DNA from: an uncultured Bacteroidia bacterium | Lineage (GTDB): Bacteria > Bacteroidota > Bacteroidia > NS11-12g > UBA9320 | DNA length: 64,000 bases | Direction of reading: 5' to 3' | NCBI GenBank assembly: GCA_943789165.1 | Contig: CALSTB010000005.1 | Span: forward strand, 527,001-591,000 | Position numbers and translations under genes: made by a program | Shown: positions 1-9,245 of the stretch, piece by piece | Position numbering within the stretch: the stretch's first letter is position 1 | How the letters are laid out: each line of letters opens with the position of its first letter | The notes under the pieces: model-generated | What the model was told of the DNA's origin: nothing | Databases searched by the model: none | What the model saw: only the letters and a program-made list of their open reading frames with translations

Positions 1-561
1 TCTGTCTATGGTTGTGATTTCATCTAAAGGCTTGACTGCAATACTGACAGCGTTCTCAGTTTCTTTGTCCGTAACAATATGGTTCATTGTATCGAAGTTT
101 GATGTAAATTTTAACCTAGATTCAATCGCTCCAATACCAATGTTATACATTTTACATCTGTTTTCGACTCCGTTTAGTTTCAAATTGGACTGTAACAACT
201 GAAATGTTTGTAATATTGGTTCAAATGAAATTGTCTCTGCACCAACTTCACTTGCAGACAATATTGAATAAGAGCCAACATTTGCTCCAACATCTAAAAA
301 TAAATCTTCCTCTCTCAAAAAATGCAATAAAAAAGCCATGTCATAGAATTCGTGCAGACCGCAATAAAAATTACCAGTTATGCCTGTCAATCCCTTTTTA
401 CCATAAACAATACTGTTCTCTCCGAACTTAACTTTAATCAATTTATTTCGAACTAACCGGCAGTGTAATTGCCAATTAACAAATTTGAATAATCCGTAGA
501 GTTTTTGGTCTTTGTTTAAAGGGTGGTTAACAATATGTTTTAAAACCTCAATTATATTCAT
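1..561 (-). CDS. FkbM family methyltransferase, 3' end beyond the window
   Basis: The first 187 residues are visible; the gene runs off the left edge. The SAM-binding motif LFLDVGANVGSYS followed by an acidic FEP motif is typical of FkbM-family methyltransferases, which O-methylate sugars or lipids. The start ATG at 561 overlaps the TGA of the upstream glycosyltransferase in an ATGA junction, so the two are translationally coupled. Within this locus it probably methylates a sugar of the exported polysaccharide; that is inference from context. The family call is firm, the substrate unknown. Confidence 0.85.
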   Translation of the reverse strand, partial: MNIIEVLKHIVNHPLNKDQKLYGLFKFVNWQLHCRLVRNKLIKVKFGENSIVYGKKGLTGITGNFYCGLHEFYDMAFLLHFLREEDLFLDVGANVGSYSILSASEVGAETISFEPILQTFQLLQSNLKLNGVENRCKMYNIGIGAIESRLKFTSNFDTMNHIVTDKETENAVSIAVKPLDEITTIDR

Positions 562-1313
562 AGTGGATTTTTAAAAAAGAATTCGAGTACTCTTGAAGGA
601 TATTTTGAATAAATTTTCAAATAGTTTGTAACTAAACCATTTGCCTTACAAATCTGTAATATCTCTCGATTAATCTGAAGATTAGATTTCAAACCATCCG
701 TGCTCGCTCCACCCATACGCATTGATGTCGTTATGATTGGCAAATAATCAAACCTAAATTCCGGCTCTTTAAATGTCCGCAACATTTGATCAAAGTCTGC
801 TGCAATTTTATACTGGGTATCGAACAAATAAGATTCATACACTTCTCTTCGTGCAAAAAAGGAAGGATGTGCCGGCATTTTGCCTTTAGTGAATTGAGCG
901 AAAGTCCACGACTTTGAACTGTAATGACGTAGCACCTTTTTTCTGTCATCAACGAATTGGATATCACCATAAACGCCCGTAACATCAGGGTTATCAATCA
1001 GGTGTTTCGCAACTTGAGTAATTATGGTTTCATCGTGTAAATAGTCGTCCGAATGCACAAAACCAATCACATCACCAGTAGCACGGTTTATGCCTTTATT
1101 TAGTGCATCGTAAATCCCCTTATCTGGTTCTGAAACGTAATTAGTTACGTGAGAGAATGATTTTATTATATCATTCGTGTCGTCCTTGGATCCTCCATCA
1201 ACCAATACATGTTCGATGTTATCATAATCCTGGTCTCTCACACTTTCGAGGGTCTGCTTGATGTATTGGTCGCTGTTGTAGGCGGCCGTGATAATGGAGA
1301 CCTTTAGGGGCAT
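558..1313 (-). CDS. Family 2 glycosyltransferase
   Basis: A 251-residue GT-A fold enzyme. The N-terminal strand VSIITAAYNSDQYI, the VDGGSKDDT motif near residue 40 and the metal-binding HSDD motif near residue 88 mark a GT2 enzyme of the WcaA-like group (GIYDALNKGI also fits). It should transfer a sugar from a nucleotide-sugar donor to a lipid-linked acceptor at the cytoplasmic face of the membrane. It is separated from the carbamoyltransferase upstream by about 200 bases made largely of short-repeat arrays, unlike the tight packing elsewhere. No transmembrane segment is evident. Donor and linkage cannot be read from the sequence. Confidence 0.88.
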   Translation of the reverse strand: MPLKVSIITAAYNSDQYIKQTLESVRDQDYDNIEHVLVDGGSKDDTNDIIKSFSHVTNYVSEPDKGIYDALNKGINRATGDVIGFVHSDDYLHDETIITQVAKHLIDNPDVTGVYGDIQFVDDRKKVLRHYSSKSWTFAQFTKGKMPAHPSFFARREVYESYLFDTQYKIAADFDQMLRTFKEPEFRFDYLPIITTSMRMGGASTDGLKSNLQINREILQICKANGLVTNYLKIYSKYPSRVLEFFFKNPL

Positions 1314-1318
1314 TTGGT

Positions 1319-1371
1319 GGTTGGGTAGTTAGGTGGTTGGCACTTTGGCGCGTTAGCGTTTTGGGTTAAAT
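1319..1371. repeat. Degenerate 8-base repeat array
   Basis: On the plus strand the units GGTTGGGT, AGTTAGGT, GGTTGGCA, CTTTGGCG, CGTTAGCG and TTTTGGGT follow each other with a period of 8. The array starts six bases before the start codon of the GT2 gene. Its right part (1344-1371) is nearly identical to the end of the array at 39291-39318. It faces the heptamer array at 1461-1516 in inverted orientation, with about 90 bases between them that I do not recognise. Confidence 0.8.
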
Positions 1372-1460
1372 GTATGGACTATGGTAAATGAAACATTAAA
1401 TGTTTGTTTATAAATCTGTAACTGAACTGTTGTAAGATCAAGGCTAAATCCTTTTTTTTC

Positions 1461-1516
1461 GCCAATCGCCAATCGCCAATCGCCAATCGCCAATCGCCAA
1501 TCGCCAATCGCTAACC
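1461..1516. repeat. Perfect 7-base tandem array (GCCAATC)7 plus one variant
   Basis: Seven exact copies of GCCAATC (GATTGGC on the minus strand) lie at 1461-1509, followed by the variant GCTAACC at 1510-1516. The stop codon TAG of the carbamoyltransferase (1511-1513) is formed inside the variant unit. The unit fits the NTTRGCN consensus seen around the four-helix-bundle genes at 25-27 kb. Confidence 0.95.
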
Positions 1517-3241
1517 CCTCGTAATCACATAATTCTCCAAAACCAACACATCCATATCTGTACGCGCAAAACAATCGTATGCATGGCCTGGATCATTTAC
1601 TATGGGTTCATTTTCATTAAAAGACGTGTTTAGTAAAATAGGAATTCCACTTTTTTCACTGAATCTTTTAATCAAATTATAATACCTAGGATTGTCTTTT
1701 TCTTCTACGGTTTGTAGTCGGCCGCTGCCATTAACGTGTGTAACTGCTGGAATTACGCTATGCTTTTCTGCTTTGATGTTATACACTTTCTCCATAAACG
1801 GAACGTCATCTACAACCTCAAAGTAATCCTTTACTGCCTCTTTCAAAATTGAAGGAGCAAAAGGTCTAAAGCTTTCACGTCTTTTAATCTTGCTATTCAA
1901 TAATTCTTTCGCATCTGACCGACTAGGGTCGACTATAATACTACGATTACCCAAAGACCTTGGACCAAACTCTGCACGACCTTGGAACCATCCTATTACC
2001 TTTCCTTGATGTAACAATTCGGCCACTGCTTCTATTAGGGCATCTTCTTTCTCGTGGTATATAATGTTTCCTTCTTTGCCTTCTAAGAATACTTTAATCT
2101 CTTCATTACTGAATCTTGCCCCAGTATATGCTTGGTGTTTGAATGGGGGGCGAGCGATATTTTGTTCTTGGTGAATATAGTATAAAGCAGAGCCAACCGA
2201 AGTTCCTGCATCGTGACCTGCTGGAGGTACATATAGTTTCTCGAACGAAGTGTTTTCAAGAATCTTCCCGTTTGCCACAGAATTCTGAGCGACACCACCT
2301 GTTATACAAAGGTTTTTATGACCAGTTCTTTTATGTAAATCTTCTGCGATATGAAAGATTACCTTTTCTGTATATGCTTGTACAGAAGCTGCCAAGTCCA
2401 TATGGTATTGGGTTAATTCTTCACCTTTTTGACGTACAGGCCCAAATTTTTCTACCAGTGCATCAGAATAAATGGAATCAATGGACGGTGAGCCACCTTC
2501 CCAATCCATGGCAACACCGTCAGTGAAGTGCTTGAAGTATTTTCCATTTAACTCAAATAATCCATTGTCAAGTAGAATTAAGACATCTTCGAGTTTATCT
2601 ACCATTGTAGCCTTCCCATAAGGCGAAAGACCCATTACTTTGTATTCATCCCCATAATGCGGAAACCCAAGGTATTGTGTCATAGCCGTATAGAAAATAC
2701 CAATAGAATGTGGATAAGAAACACTGTCAATTACCTTCATTTTATTCCCTTTCCCGGTGCCACGCATGGTAGAACTAAAATCGCCCATTCCATCAATTGA
2801 GAGGATTGCAGATTCTTCAAAGGGGGAGACGAAGAAGGACGAAGCCATGTGGCTGCGATGATGCTCGGCATAAAATACTTTTGCCTTAATATCTGCTGAT
2901 TTAAACCCAAGCGCCTCGGCGATGTCGGATTTAATTTTGGTAATCTTTAACTGATTTGCGCCACGATCTTTAACGGCTTTTAAGGATATCCCTTTCTTAA
3001 GTGTTTGAATTATTTTCTCACCAATCTTTGCTTTGGGGTCTCTTGAAATCGTTATTACATCGACATCTTTCAGTGAAATATTGGCTTCTTTAAGACAAAA
3101 CTCAATGGCTTTAATTGGCAATCCAGCCCAGTGTTTTATGCGAACTATTCGCTCTTCTTCAGTTGCGGCGATGAGTTCTGTTCCTTTGTAAATACAGGCG
3201 GAAGAGTCTCCATGGTATGCGTTAATTCCTAAGGTGTACAT
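1511..3241 (-). CDS. Carbamoyltransferase (NodU/CmcH family)
   Basis: 576 residues, full length for the family. The N-terminal half is Kae1/ASKHA-like: it opens with LGINAYHGDSSAC and has the metal/adenylate-site motif HHRSH at residues 127-131. The C-terminal YrdC-like part carries GRAEFGPRSLGNRSI near residue 420. Family members such as TobZ, NodU and CmcH make carbamoyl-adenylate from carbamoyl phosphate and ATP and move the carbamoyl group to a hydroxyl. Here the acceptor is probably a sugar of the polysaccharide (inference). The start ATG directly follows the TAA of the upstream gene (TAAATG). Its stop codon lies inside a heptamer array, so the C-terminus may have been shaped by repeat insertion. 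Confidence 0.93.
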   Translation of the reverse strand: MYTLGINAYHGDSSACIYKGTELIAATEEERIVRIKHWAGLPIKAIEFCLKEANISLKDVDVITISRDPKAKIGEKIIQTLKKGISLKAVKDRGANQLKITKIKSDIAEALGFKSADIKAKVFYAEHHRSHMASSFFVSPFEESAILSIDGMGDFSSTMRGTGKGNKMKVIDSVSYPHSIGIFYTAMTQYLGFPHYGDEYKVMGLSPYGKATMVDKLEDVLILLDNGLFELNGKYFKHFTDGVAMDWEGGSPSIDSIYSDALVEKFGPVRQKGEELTQYHMDLAASVQAYTEKVIFHIAEDLHKRTGHKNLCITGGVAQNSVANGKILENTSFEKLYVPPAGHDAGTSVGSALYYIHQEQNIARPPFKHQAYTGARFSNEEIKVFLEGKEGNIIYHEKEDALIEAVAELLHQGKVIGWFQGRAEFGPRSLGNRSIIVDPSRSDAKELLNSKIKRRESFRPFAPSILKEAVKDYFEVVDDVPFMEKVYNIKAEKHSVIPAVTHVNGSGRLQTVEEKDNPRYYNLIKRFSEKSGIPILLNTSFNENEPIVNDPGHAYDCFARTDMDVLVLENYVITRG

Positions 3242-5503
3242 TTATATAAACATTTTGTTTAGTACTAATTTGTACTGGTGTTTAAGTTCATTTATTTGTG
3301 GGACAATCTCATTTTTAATAAACCGAGTTGTTCCCTCACTAAATTGATCATAGTCTTCTTGATTCATTTTTAATATATGAGAAACATTGTTCCTAAATTG
3401 AGTGATATCTAAGTCAAAGTCCCAACCCAGTTTATTTAGTTCAAGGTTTAACCACGGGGTTTTATTCGAAATGATTACTGGTACTCCCACAGAAAATGAT
3501 TCGACAATTACATGACCATAATTCTCGCCTAAAGTTGGTAAAACCATAAAGTGAAACTCTTGAATCTTTTCCAAAGACGCCTTAAGTGGCATCGCCCCAT
3601 AATACGTTACGTCTATGTTATTGGGTAAATTAGATATTTTTTCGTTAATCTTTTTCCAATAGAGTTCATCTTCAACTGGACCAATTATTCCTAATTTAAT
3701 ATGTCCTTCGAACGAGTGATTTAAAACATCGATGTAAAATTCAAGATTCTTTTTTGGGGCAATACGGGAGTAATAAACAAGGCTAACTGCGCCATCAATT
3801 TTCTGTTTAGATAAATGACTCCTGTCGACTTCCGTGAAAATATTGGGAAAATTTGGAACCACATCAACCTGCGAATCCTTTGCTTTAGTATGAATCCGAA
3901 TATCATTTTTTTCAGTTACATCAGTGGCTTGAAACTGAACCCCTTTATAGAGTCCAAACATGCGTGCGATTATCAGGTAAAGTTTTTTCTTTTTCTTTTT
4001 CTGACCAAGTGCTCCGCTCTGAAGCATACCTCTAGGAGCAATTATAAATTGTGATTTCAGAACACCTAGTTTTTTTAACAATAGCGGAAGTATCCCAAAT
4101 CTACACGAAAAGACACCTTGTAGGTAAACTAAATTGGCTTTCACATTTGTGAATTTCGTCAATTGTTTGACATAAGGAATTAATCCAGAAGCGTAAAATA
4201 CCTTAATACCATACTCTTTGTTTATCCAGGTATTGTTGTCAACTGGAAGTTGAAGATCAGATTTAAAATCCTTGTTAGACGTGATAACGGATATATTGAA
4301 AGATTTGTTAAACTGTAAGCAGAAATTGTAACATGAAGTTATAGGTCCACCACCTTTATATGCAGGTTCAAACCAGTCTGAAATAATAAGTATGGATGGC
4401 AGATCAGTACTTGTAATTTCGGAAGTTAGCAATTTGAAAAGTTGCTGTGAAGCCCTCCAAGATTCGTGATCCGTTAAATCAGCCTTGGCGTTATCTCGAA
4501 GTTGCTGCCGAAGCATAGGGTCCGAACCAAGACGTATAATGCTACCAGTCAGACTAATTTCATCACCTAAGTTGTACAATAATCCATTGAATTCATGCTT
4601 TACGATTTCGGGTAAAGTGGAAATATTAGAAGCGATAACTGGTAACCCGTTGGCCATTGCTTCCAGGACAACGTTTGGCATGCCTTCATAATAGGAAGGA
4701 AGCACTAGAATTGGTTGATATTTATATATTTCTATTTTATCTTTTTCGTTTGCCCAGCCTTTTAGAATCACTTCTTGCTGCAAGTTTAGGGCATCAATTT
4801 TGTTGATAATTTCGGATTTGTAACTTCCTTCTCCCCAAATATCTAAAGAAACTGAATACCCCTTTTTATTAGCCTGTTTTACGGATTCAATTAACTCAAG
4901 AATGCCTTTATACTTTTCTAACCAGCCTAAGTACACTAGTTTTATTTTACCTCTAGTCGGTAATGAGAATGGGGGTAATGGCGAGGTTATAGCACTATCA
5001 CTAAGCCAATTCTTAACTATTTTTAGTTTATTGGGGTTAGAAACGTAGCTCTTAAAGGTCGTTTCCCAATACTGACCTTGGCAGATTACGTACTTAGCAC
5101 TTTTAAATACTTTTTTAACATACCATCGAAAAATGCTACTTTCTAAAGTTCTTAAGATTAATCCTGAATTTGGTGCTAGAACAGATTTAACCTTGAACAA
5201 CCTCATATAGAAAACCATTAAACCTTTCTCTATGAAACTCCATCCATGACCGCAAAAAATAAGTGCGCTTTGAGGACGATCGCGAATCAAAATAGTGGTA
5301 AGTTGGATAAAGCGTTTGATTGCTCTGATGACCCTAGATGAATACAGATTTCTCGAAATATCATCAAGAGTCGAGTCTAGTTTTATTATATGATTGCCTC
5401 TGAATTCGTTGGTACCTAAAAGCAACATACTAGCAGTAGAACTCCCACCTTTCGTTTCACTTGGGAAAGAACCAATGAAGAGAATTTTAGAATTATTTAA
5501 CAA
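3242..5503 (-). CDS. Two-domain glycosyltransferase (tandem GT4 fusion)
   Basis: 753 residues, about twice the usual GT4 length. Residues 1-365 form one complete GT-B enzyme (ILFIGSFPSETKGGSS at the start, VLPSYYEGMPNVVLEAMANG with the EX7E-type donor site). A second begins near 370 (ILIISDWFEPAYKGGGP) and ends with VLPTLGENYGHVIVESFSVG. The fused protein probably adds two sugars in sequence. The start appears to be TTG at 5503; the next Met (about residue 27) would remove the first Rossmann strand. The C-terminal half resembles the dead glycosyltransferase just upstream (5516-6514), so the fusion may have come from duplication of neighbouring genes. Confidence 0.85.
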   Translation of the reverse strand: MLNNSKILFIGSFPSETKGGSSTASMLLLGTNEFRGNHIIKLDSTLDDISRNLYSSRVIRAIKRFIQLTTILIRDRPQSALIFCGHGWSFIEKGLMVFYMRLFKVKSVLAPNSGLILRTLESSIFRWYVKKVFKSAKYVICQGQYWETTFKSYVSNPNKLKIVKNWLSDSAITSPLPPFSLPTRGKIKLVYLGWLEKYKGILELIESVKQANKKGYSVSLDIWGEGSYKSEIINKIDALNLQQEVILKGWANEKDKIEIYKYQPILVLPSYYEGMPNVVLEAMANGLPVIASNISTLPEIVKHEFNGLLYNLGDEISLTGSIIRLGSDPMLRQQLRDNAKADLTDHESWRASQQLFKLLTSEITSTDLPSILIISDWFEPAYKGGGPITSCYNFCLQFNKSFNISVITSNKDFKSDLQLPVDNNTWINKEYGIKVFYASGLIPYVKQLTKFTNVKANLVYLQGVFSCRFGILPLLLKKLGVLKSQFIIAPRGMLQSGALGQKKKKKKLYLIIARMFGLYKGVQFQATDVTEKNDIRIHTKAKDSQVDVVPNFPNIFTEVDRSHLSKQKIDGAVSLVYYSRIAPKKNLEFYIDVLNHSFEGHIKLGIIGPVEDELYWKKINEKISNLPNNIDVTYYGAMPLKASLEKIQEFHFMVLPTLGENYGHVIVESFSVGVPVIISNKTPWLNLELNKLGWDFDLDITQFRNNVSHILKMNQEDYDQFSEGTTRFIKNEIVPQINELKHQYKLVLNKMFI

Positions 5504-5515
5504 TGAAGCTTATTG

Positions 5516-6514
5516 CTAGTGAAACTTTTTTAAGATTTCATCGAAAAGGGTTGTATACTGTTTTGCGATATGTTTTGGGTCAAAACGCTTAATATTCTCT
5601 CTTCCTTTCTGAATTAACATTTCTCGATAATTTTCATCATTTATTAGTCGGTTAATCCCATTTCGAATATCCTTAATATCTAGTGGATTCACATAATGTA
5701 CTGAGTCGCCATGAACTATAGGCATTGACGCAACATTCGAAGTGAGTACGACTCGACCAACTGATTGTACTTCTTGAATAGGCATTTCAATATCATTCTT
5801 CCAAGTACCATAAACATCGAAAACAATGTTATGACAATAATCCACAGTTTTAAGCTCGTAAGTGCCAATTGAATGTTCTTTTTTCGACTAATTCTGGCTA
5901 TAAATACTAAACGTAACGTTTTTGCTTTCTTAGTAATACGGCCTATAGGACCATATTTTGACGGAATATTAGTAATCTCAATAATTTGGGAGTTTTTTTG
6001 TTCCGAGCGATTTCTGAGCGTCTTTAGCCTCGGTAGAATCAGTCACATGACAAGTGATGTTTTCGTATACACCCAGAAATCTTAATAGTCATAAGGCAAG
6101 CTTCTTTTTACGTGACTTCAATTGAAGTGCTTCAACCTGAATCGTACCACGTGGAGCTGAGATAATTTCATCGCAATTCATTTTACCAAACAACGTTAAA
6201 TGATGTGGTACAATACCATACCTAAAGAGTAAAACACTATTATGATAGACAACCTGTGGTTTAATTTGGTTTACAATACGAATTAATTGACTCGAGGACC
6301 AATTGTTTTCTGAGTAGCAAAATACAGATATACCATCCAATTCAGTCCATGTATCAGATTCAACATTTAACTCTGATCTATTAACATCAAATTCATTATT
6401 TGATGTGTACATAAAAATGTCAAATTTATCTTTTAGAGTTGAGGTAAGATTTGATATACTTTTGATAGGACATCCGGCGTTTTGAGCAATGAGGTACCGG
6501 TCCGTAAATTTCAA
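5516..6514 (-). pseudogene. Broken GT4 glycosyltransferase
   Basis: Reading on the minus strand, a GT4-like N-terminus (FTDRYLIAQNAGCPIKSISN) runs to KSRKKKLAL and meets an in-frame TGA at 6089-6091. The same frame continues as LLRFLGVYENITCHVTDST. It then needs a shift at an A7 run (removing one A gives GTKNSQIIEITNIPSKYG) and a second shift at an A4 run (adding one A gives SLKTVDYCHNIVFDVYG). The rest (5516-5845) is a normal GT4 C-terminus. There is no ATG at the front; TTG at 6514 is the likely old start. The stop plus two indels suggest decay, but both indels are homopolymer changes and could be sequencing errors. Confidence 0.8.
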
Positions 6515-6518
6515 TAAC

Positions 6519-7502
6519 TTAGTTTTTTTCTTCAAATACTTCGTTATACAAGTCAATGTATTGCCTAGCAATTTCCTTAGGTGCAAAGCGTTTTGCATTT
6601 TTACGACCTTGAGAGACAAGTTCTAATCGCGCTTCTTCACTGGAAAAAACATACTTAATTGCTTTCAAAATTTCTTCTTTTGAATTTGGATTTACCAAAA
6701 GTGCTCCATTTCCAGCAACCTCCGGCATAGAAGAGCAGTTTGACGTAATTACAGGACAATCTAAATACTGAGCCTCAATAATAGGAAGCCCAAACCCTTC
6801 CTCAAAAGAGCAAAAACATAGCAAAGCTGCTTGTTGGTATAAGTACACCAAATGTTTTTCACTCACATTGGTAAAATTTTGAAATGTAGAATCGTTCTTT
6901 AATAGACTCTGTTGTTTCTTACTCAAATCGCCCAAAATTACTAGATTAATATGGTTACTTTGAGTTACTTCAATTACAGTTTCTAAATTTTTATTTGCCT
7001 TTGTTCCAATACAAAAAACGAACGAGTTTATTGCAAACTTGAGATTCTTAAGAGGTGCACTTTTTTTACCTATGGTGATAGGGTTGTAAATGAGATTTAC
7101 TTTATTCTTAGGAATATCGACTAAATCAAAGAGTGCTTCTTGAGATGCTTTGCTAATGACAGTAATCTTTGTAGCTCTTTTAGAGGGAAGTTTTACCCAA
7201 AAAAGATTCAGTATGAATCTTTTTAAACCTCTAGCACGATGTATAAATTCAAAATCATGAAAGGTTACAATGCTCTTTTTAATAAACAAGTTAGCAAAAG
7301 TTATATCGCCGGCGATATGAACCAAATCCCCTAAATAGGTTATTTCTTGAATAATTCTGAGTCTATTCCAGATCCCATGTGAATAAAAAGAAGATTTGTG
7401 TCTCTTAACCTGAGGACCAAAATACTGGTGTAACGAATTGAATACTTTCTCAATACTGAACTGATTGCTCATCGATTTTCGTAATACTAGTGTCACTTCC
7501 AT
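6519..7502 (-). CDS. GT4 family glycosyltransferase
   Basis: 327 residues. The C-terminal GT-B half is clear: FVFCIGTKANKNLETVIEV at about 170-190 and FCSFEEGFGLPIIEAQYLDC, the EX7E-type donor-binding motif, near residue 240. It lies between a methyltransferase and a dead glycosyltransferase, and its stop is only a few bases before the remains of the next gene. It should add one sugar during assembly of the repeat unit; the donor is unknown. ATG start at 7502. Confidence 0.88.
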   Translation of the reverse strand: MEVTLVLRKSMSNQFSIEKVFNSLHQYFGPQVKRHKSSFYSHGIWNRLRIIQEITYLGDLVHIAGDITFANLFIKKSIVTFHDFEFIHRARGLKRFILNLFWVKLPSKRATKITVISKASQEALFDLVDIPKNKVNLIYNPITIGKKSAPLKNLKFAINSFVFCIGTKANKNLETVIEVTQSNHINLVILGDLSKKQQSLLKNDSTFQNFTNVSEKHLVYLYQQAALLCFCSFEEGFGLPIIEAQYLDCPVITSNCSSMPEVAGNGALLVNPNSKEEILKAIKYVFSSEEARLELVSQGRKNAKRFAPKEIARQYIDLYNEVFEEKN

Positions 7503-7582
7503 GGGGATATTAAATGTTTAGGGAATAGAAATCTATTTTATTAATTCTGACTAAATTATAACTTCAAGAGAAGTCAAAACTT

Positions 7583-8248
7583 CTATTTCGGACGTGCCAC
7601 ATAAATAAGTTGAGAGCCAAATAAACCGGGCGAAAAACCCAGTAAACACTTATTAAGTAATTTATATAACCCCAAGGGTAAGCGTTTTAACGTGCTATGA
7701 AATGGTAGCAACCCTGAAACACTTCTTGAAATTACTTCAAAACCAGAATTCTCAAGAAGCCTTGAAGCCGAAATATAAGTATACCATTTAAAATGTGTAT
7801 CATCCCAAATGCCACTTGTATTGTAATTGAAGTTGCCTTTTATTAATTCAATCCTTGATTTGTAATGCATAATATTTGGCAAAGCAACAATCAGCACTCC
7901 TTGGGCAGGCTTCAGTGCTGATGCAATATCTGATAGCACTTGATCTGGGTAACAAATATGCTCAAGTACGTGTGATGCTATTACCGCATCATAATGATTA
8001 AGTCTAACTTTTTCAGGTAATCCTTCTTCTAAATTATGTAAATACATATTCCTTGTATGATTTGAAGCAAATTCAAATTCACTTTCAGAAATAGTTATCC
8101 CATCAATTATTTTTCCATCTTCTTTCAAAACACGTGCATTATCCCCTTGACCGCACCCGATGTCTAAAATATTAATTGCACTTTTAGGTACTCTTTTAAG
8201 AACTTGAGTGTTTCCTTCGTTGTGGTATATTTTACTAGAAATTTTCAT
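7583..8248 (-). CDS. Class I SAM-dependent methyltransferase
   Basis: 221 residues. Motif I, ILDIGCGQGDNARVL, lies at about 28-42, and ASHVLEHICYPDQVL near residue 95 matches the Methyltransf_11/MetW-like group. It probably methylates a sugar or glycolipid intermediate; in other bacteria such genes often lie in O-antigen or capsule clusters. Gaps of about 60-80 bases separate it from its neighbours, more than is usual in this operon. Substrate unknown. Confidence 0.85.
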   Translation of the reverse strand: MKISSKIYHNEGNTQVLKRVPKSAINILDIGCGQGDNARVLKEDGKIIDGITISESEFEFASNHTRNMYLHNLEEGLPEKVRLNHYDAVIASHVLEHICYPDQVLSDIASALKPAQGVLIVALPNIMHYKSRIELIKGNFNYNTSGIWDDTHFKWYTYISASRLLENSGFEVISRSVSGLLPFHSTLKRLPLGLYKLLNKCLLGFSPGLFGSQLIYVARPK

Positions 8249-8309
8249 ATAAAAAGTTTATCACATAGTTTTAATATTTGAATATTGGTACCCTGTTAAT
8301 GCATAAGAA

Positions 8310-9245
8310 TCAAAATGATTTGACAGAAATACTAATTTTTCTTTTAGTAAGTTTAATCCATAACATCATCATGATTGATATTAGTGGATTCAGAGGATAG
8401 CGAAATTGAGACAATGATCGTAATAATCGCTTTAATGGAAGCCCTCTTAATCTCTTAATTAACCCAACTCCAACATTTTGATTTATATATAAAACTGTTT
8501 TTGATGTGTAATTTGTTGTTTCATGTTCAGCAAGCAATGTCCGGTACACTATAACTAACTCTTTTATAAGGCTATAAATGTTTAGCGTATTACTCGCCCG
8601 ATTTTGATGTAATCGCACTGATAAATTTTTAGCTGAACTGAATGCAAAACCATAACCTTTTATGCAAAGCCTTACGATAAACTCAAAATCACCTGCGTAT
8701 GCAAAAGATTCCTCAAATCCTCCACAAACTTCTATCGCTGATTTCTTTATCATAATAGTAGAAATATTTCCAGGCATACAGCCTCTTTCGATGTAACCTT
8801 CTAATGCTTCTTTACCTGAAAGTGTAAATAATTCAGTATTCACTGTAGTTTCTGAAACATCCTTCACTCCATCAATCAGACGATAGTAAGAACAAAACCC
8901 GAAACCGCATTTATCATCTGTCTTCTCAAGAAGAAGCAGTTGACTAGCCAAGAAATGGCTTTCCATCACATCATCCTGACAAAAAATTTGAATAAAATCA
9001 CCGTTTGCAAGCTCTATTGCGTTATTAAGGTTAGGAAAGATACCTTTTATACCATCATTTTTTACGAAAATAACATTATTGTAATCTAAGAAATACTCGT
9101 TAGTATATTTATGTGGAATAGCACTATCATCTGATATTATCACCTCAAAGTTTTTATAGCTTTGAGCAATAACAGATTGAAATGCTTCTTCAAAAAAAGG
9201 TTCAGGATTATAAATAGGAATGACAACTGATACTTTAGGATTCAT
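8310..9245 (-). CDS. Family 2 glycosyltransferase
   Basis: 311 residues with the GT2 N-terminus VSVVIPIYNPEPFFEEAF, the DDSA motif near residue 40 and a metal-binding FCQDD motif near residue 93. Its ATG overlaps the TGA of the polymerase gene (ATGA), so the pair is translationally coupled. A hydrophobic stretch near the C-terminus (PLISIMMMLWIKL) could be a membrane anchor. Acceptor and donor cannot be predicted. Confidence 0.87.
   Translation of the reverse strand: MNPKVSVVIPIYNPEPFFEEAFQSVIAQSYKNFEVIISDDSAIPHKYTNEYFLDYNNVIFVKNDGIKGIFPNLNNAIELANGDFIQIFCQDDVMESHFLASQLLLLEKTDDKCGFGFCSYYRLIDGVKDVSETTVNTELFTLSGKEALEGYIERGCMPGNISTIMIKKSAIEVCGGFEESFAYAGDFEFIVRLCIKGYGFAFSSAKNLSVRLHQNRASNTLNIYSLIKELVIVYRTLLAEHETTNYTSKTVLYINQNVGVGLIKRLRGLPLKRLLRSLSQFRYPLNPLISIMMMLWIKLTKRKISISVKSF

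Noticed and set aside
1353-1574. Open frame with repeated LAIGDWR
   Set aside because: It is the translation of the 7-base repeat (21 bases give 7 residues) and overlaps the true carbamoyltransferase 3' end.
5873-6085. Small plus-strand frame of 70 codons
   Set aside because: Lies opposite the broken GT4 gene, whose reading is recognisable on the minus strand through this whole stretch.
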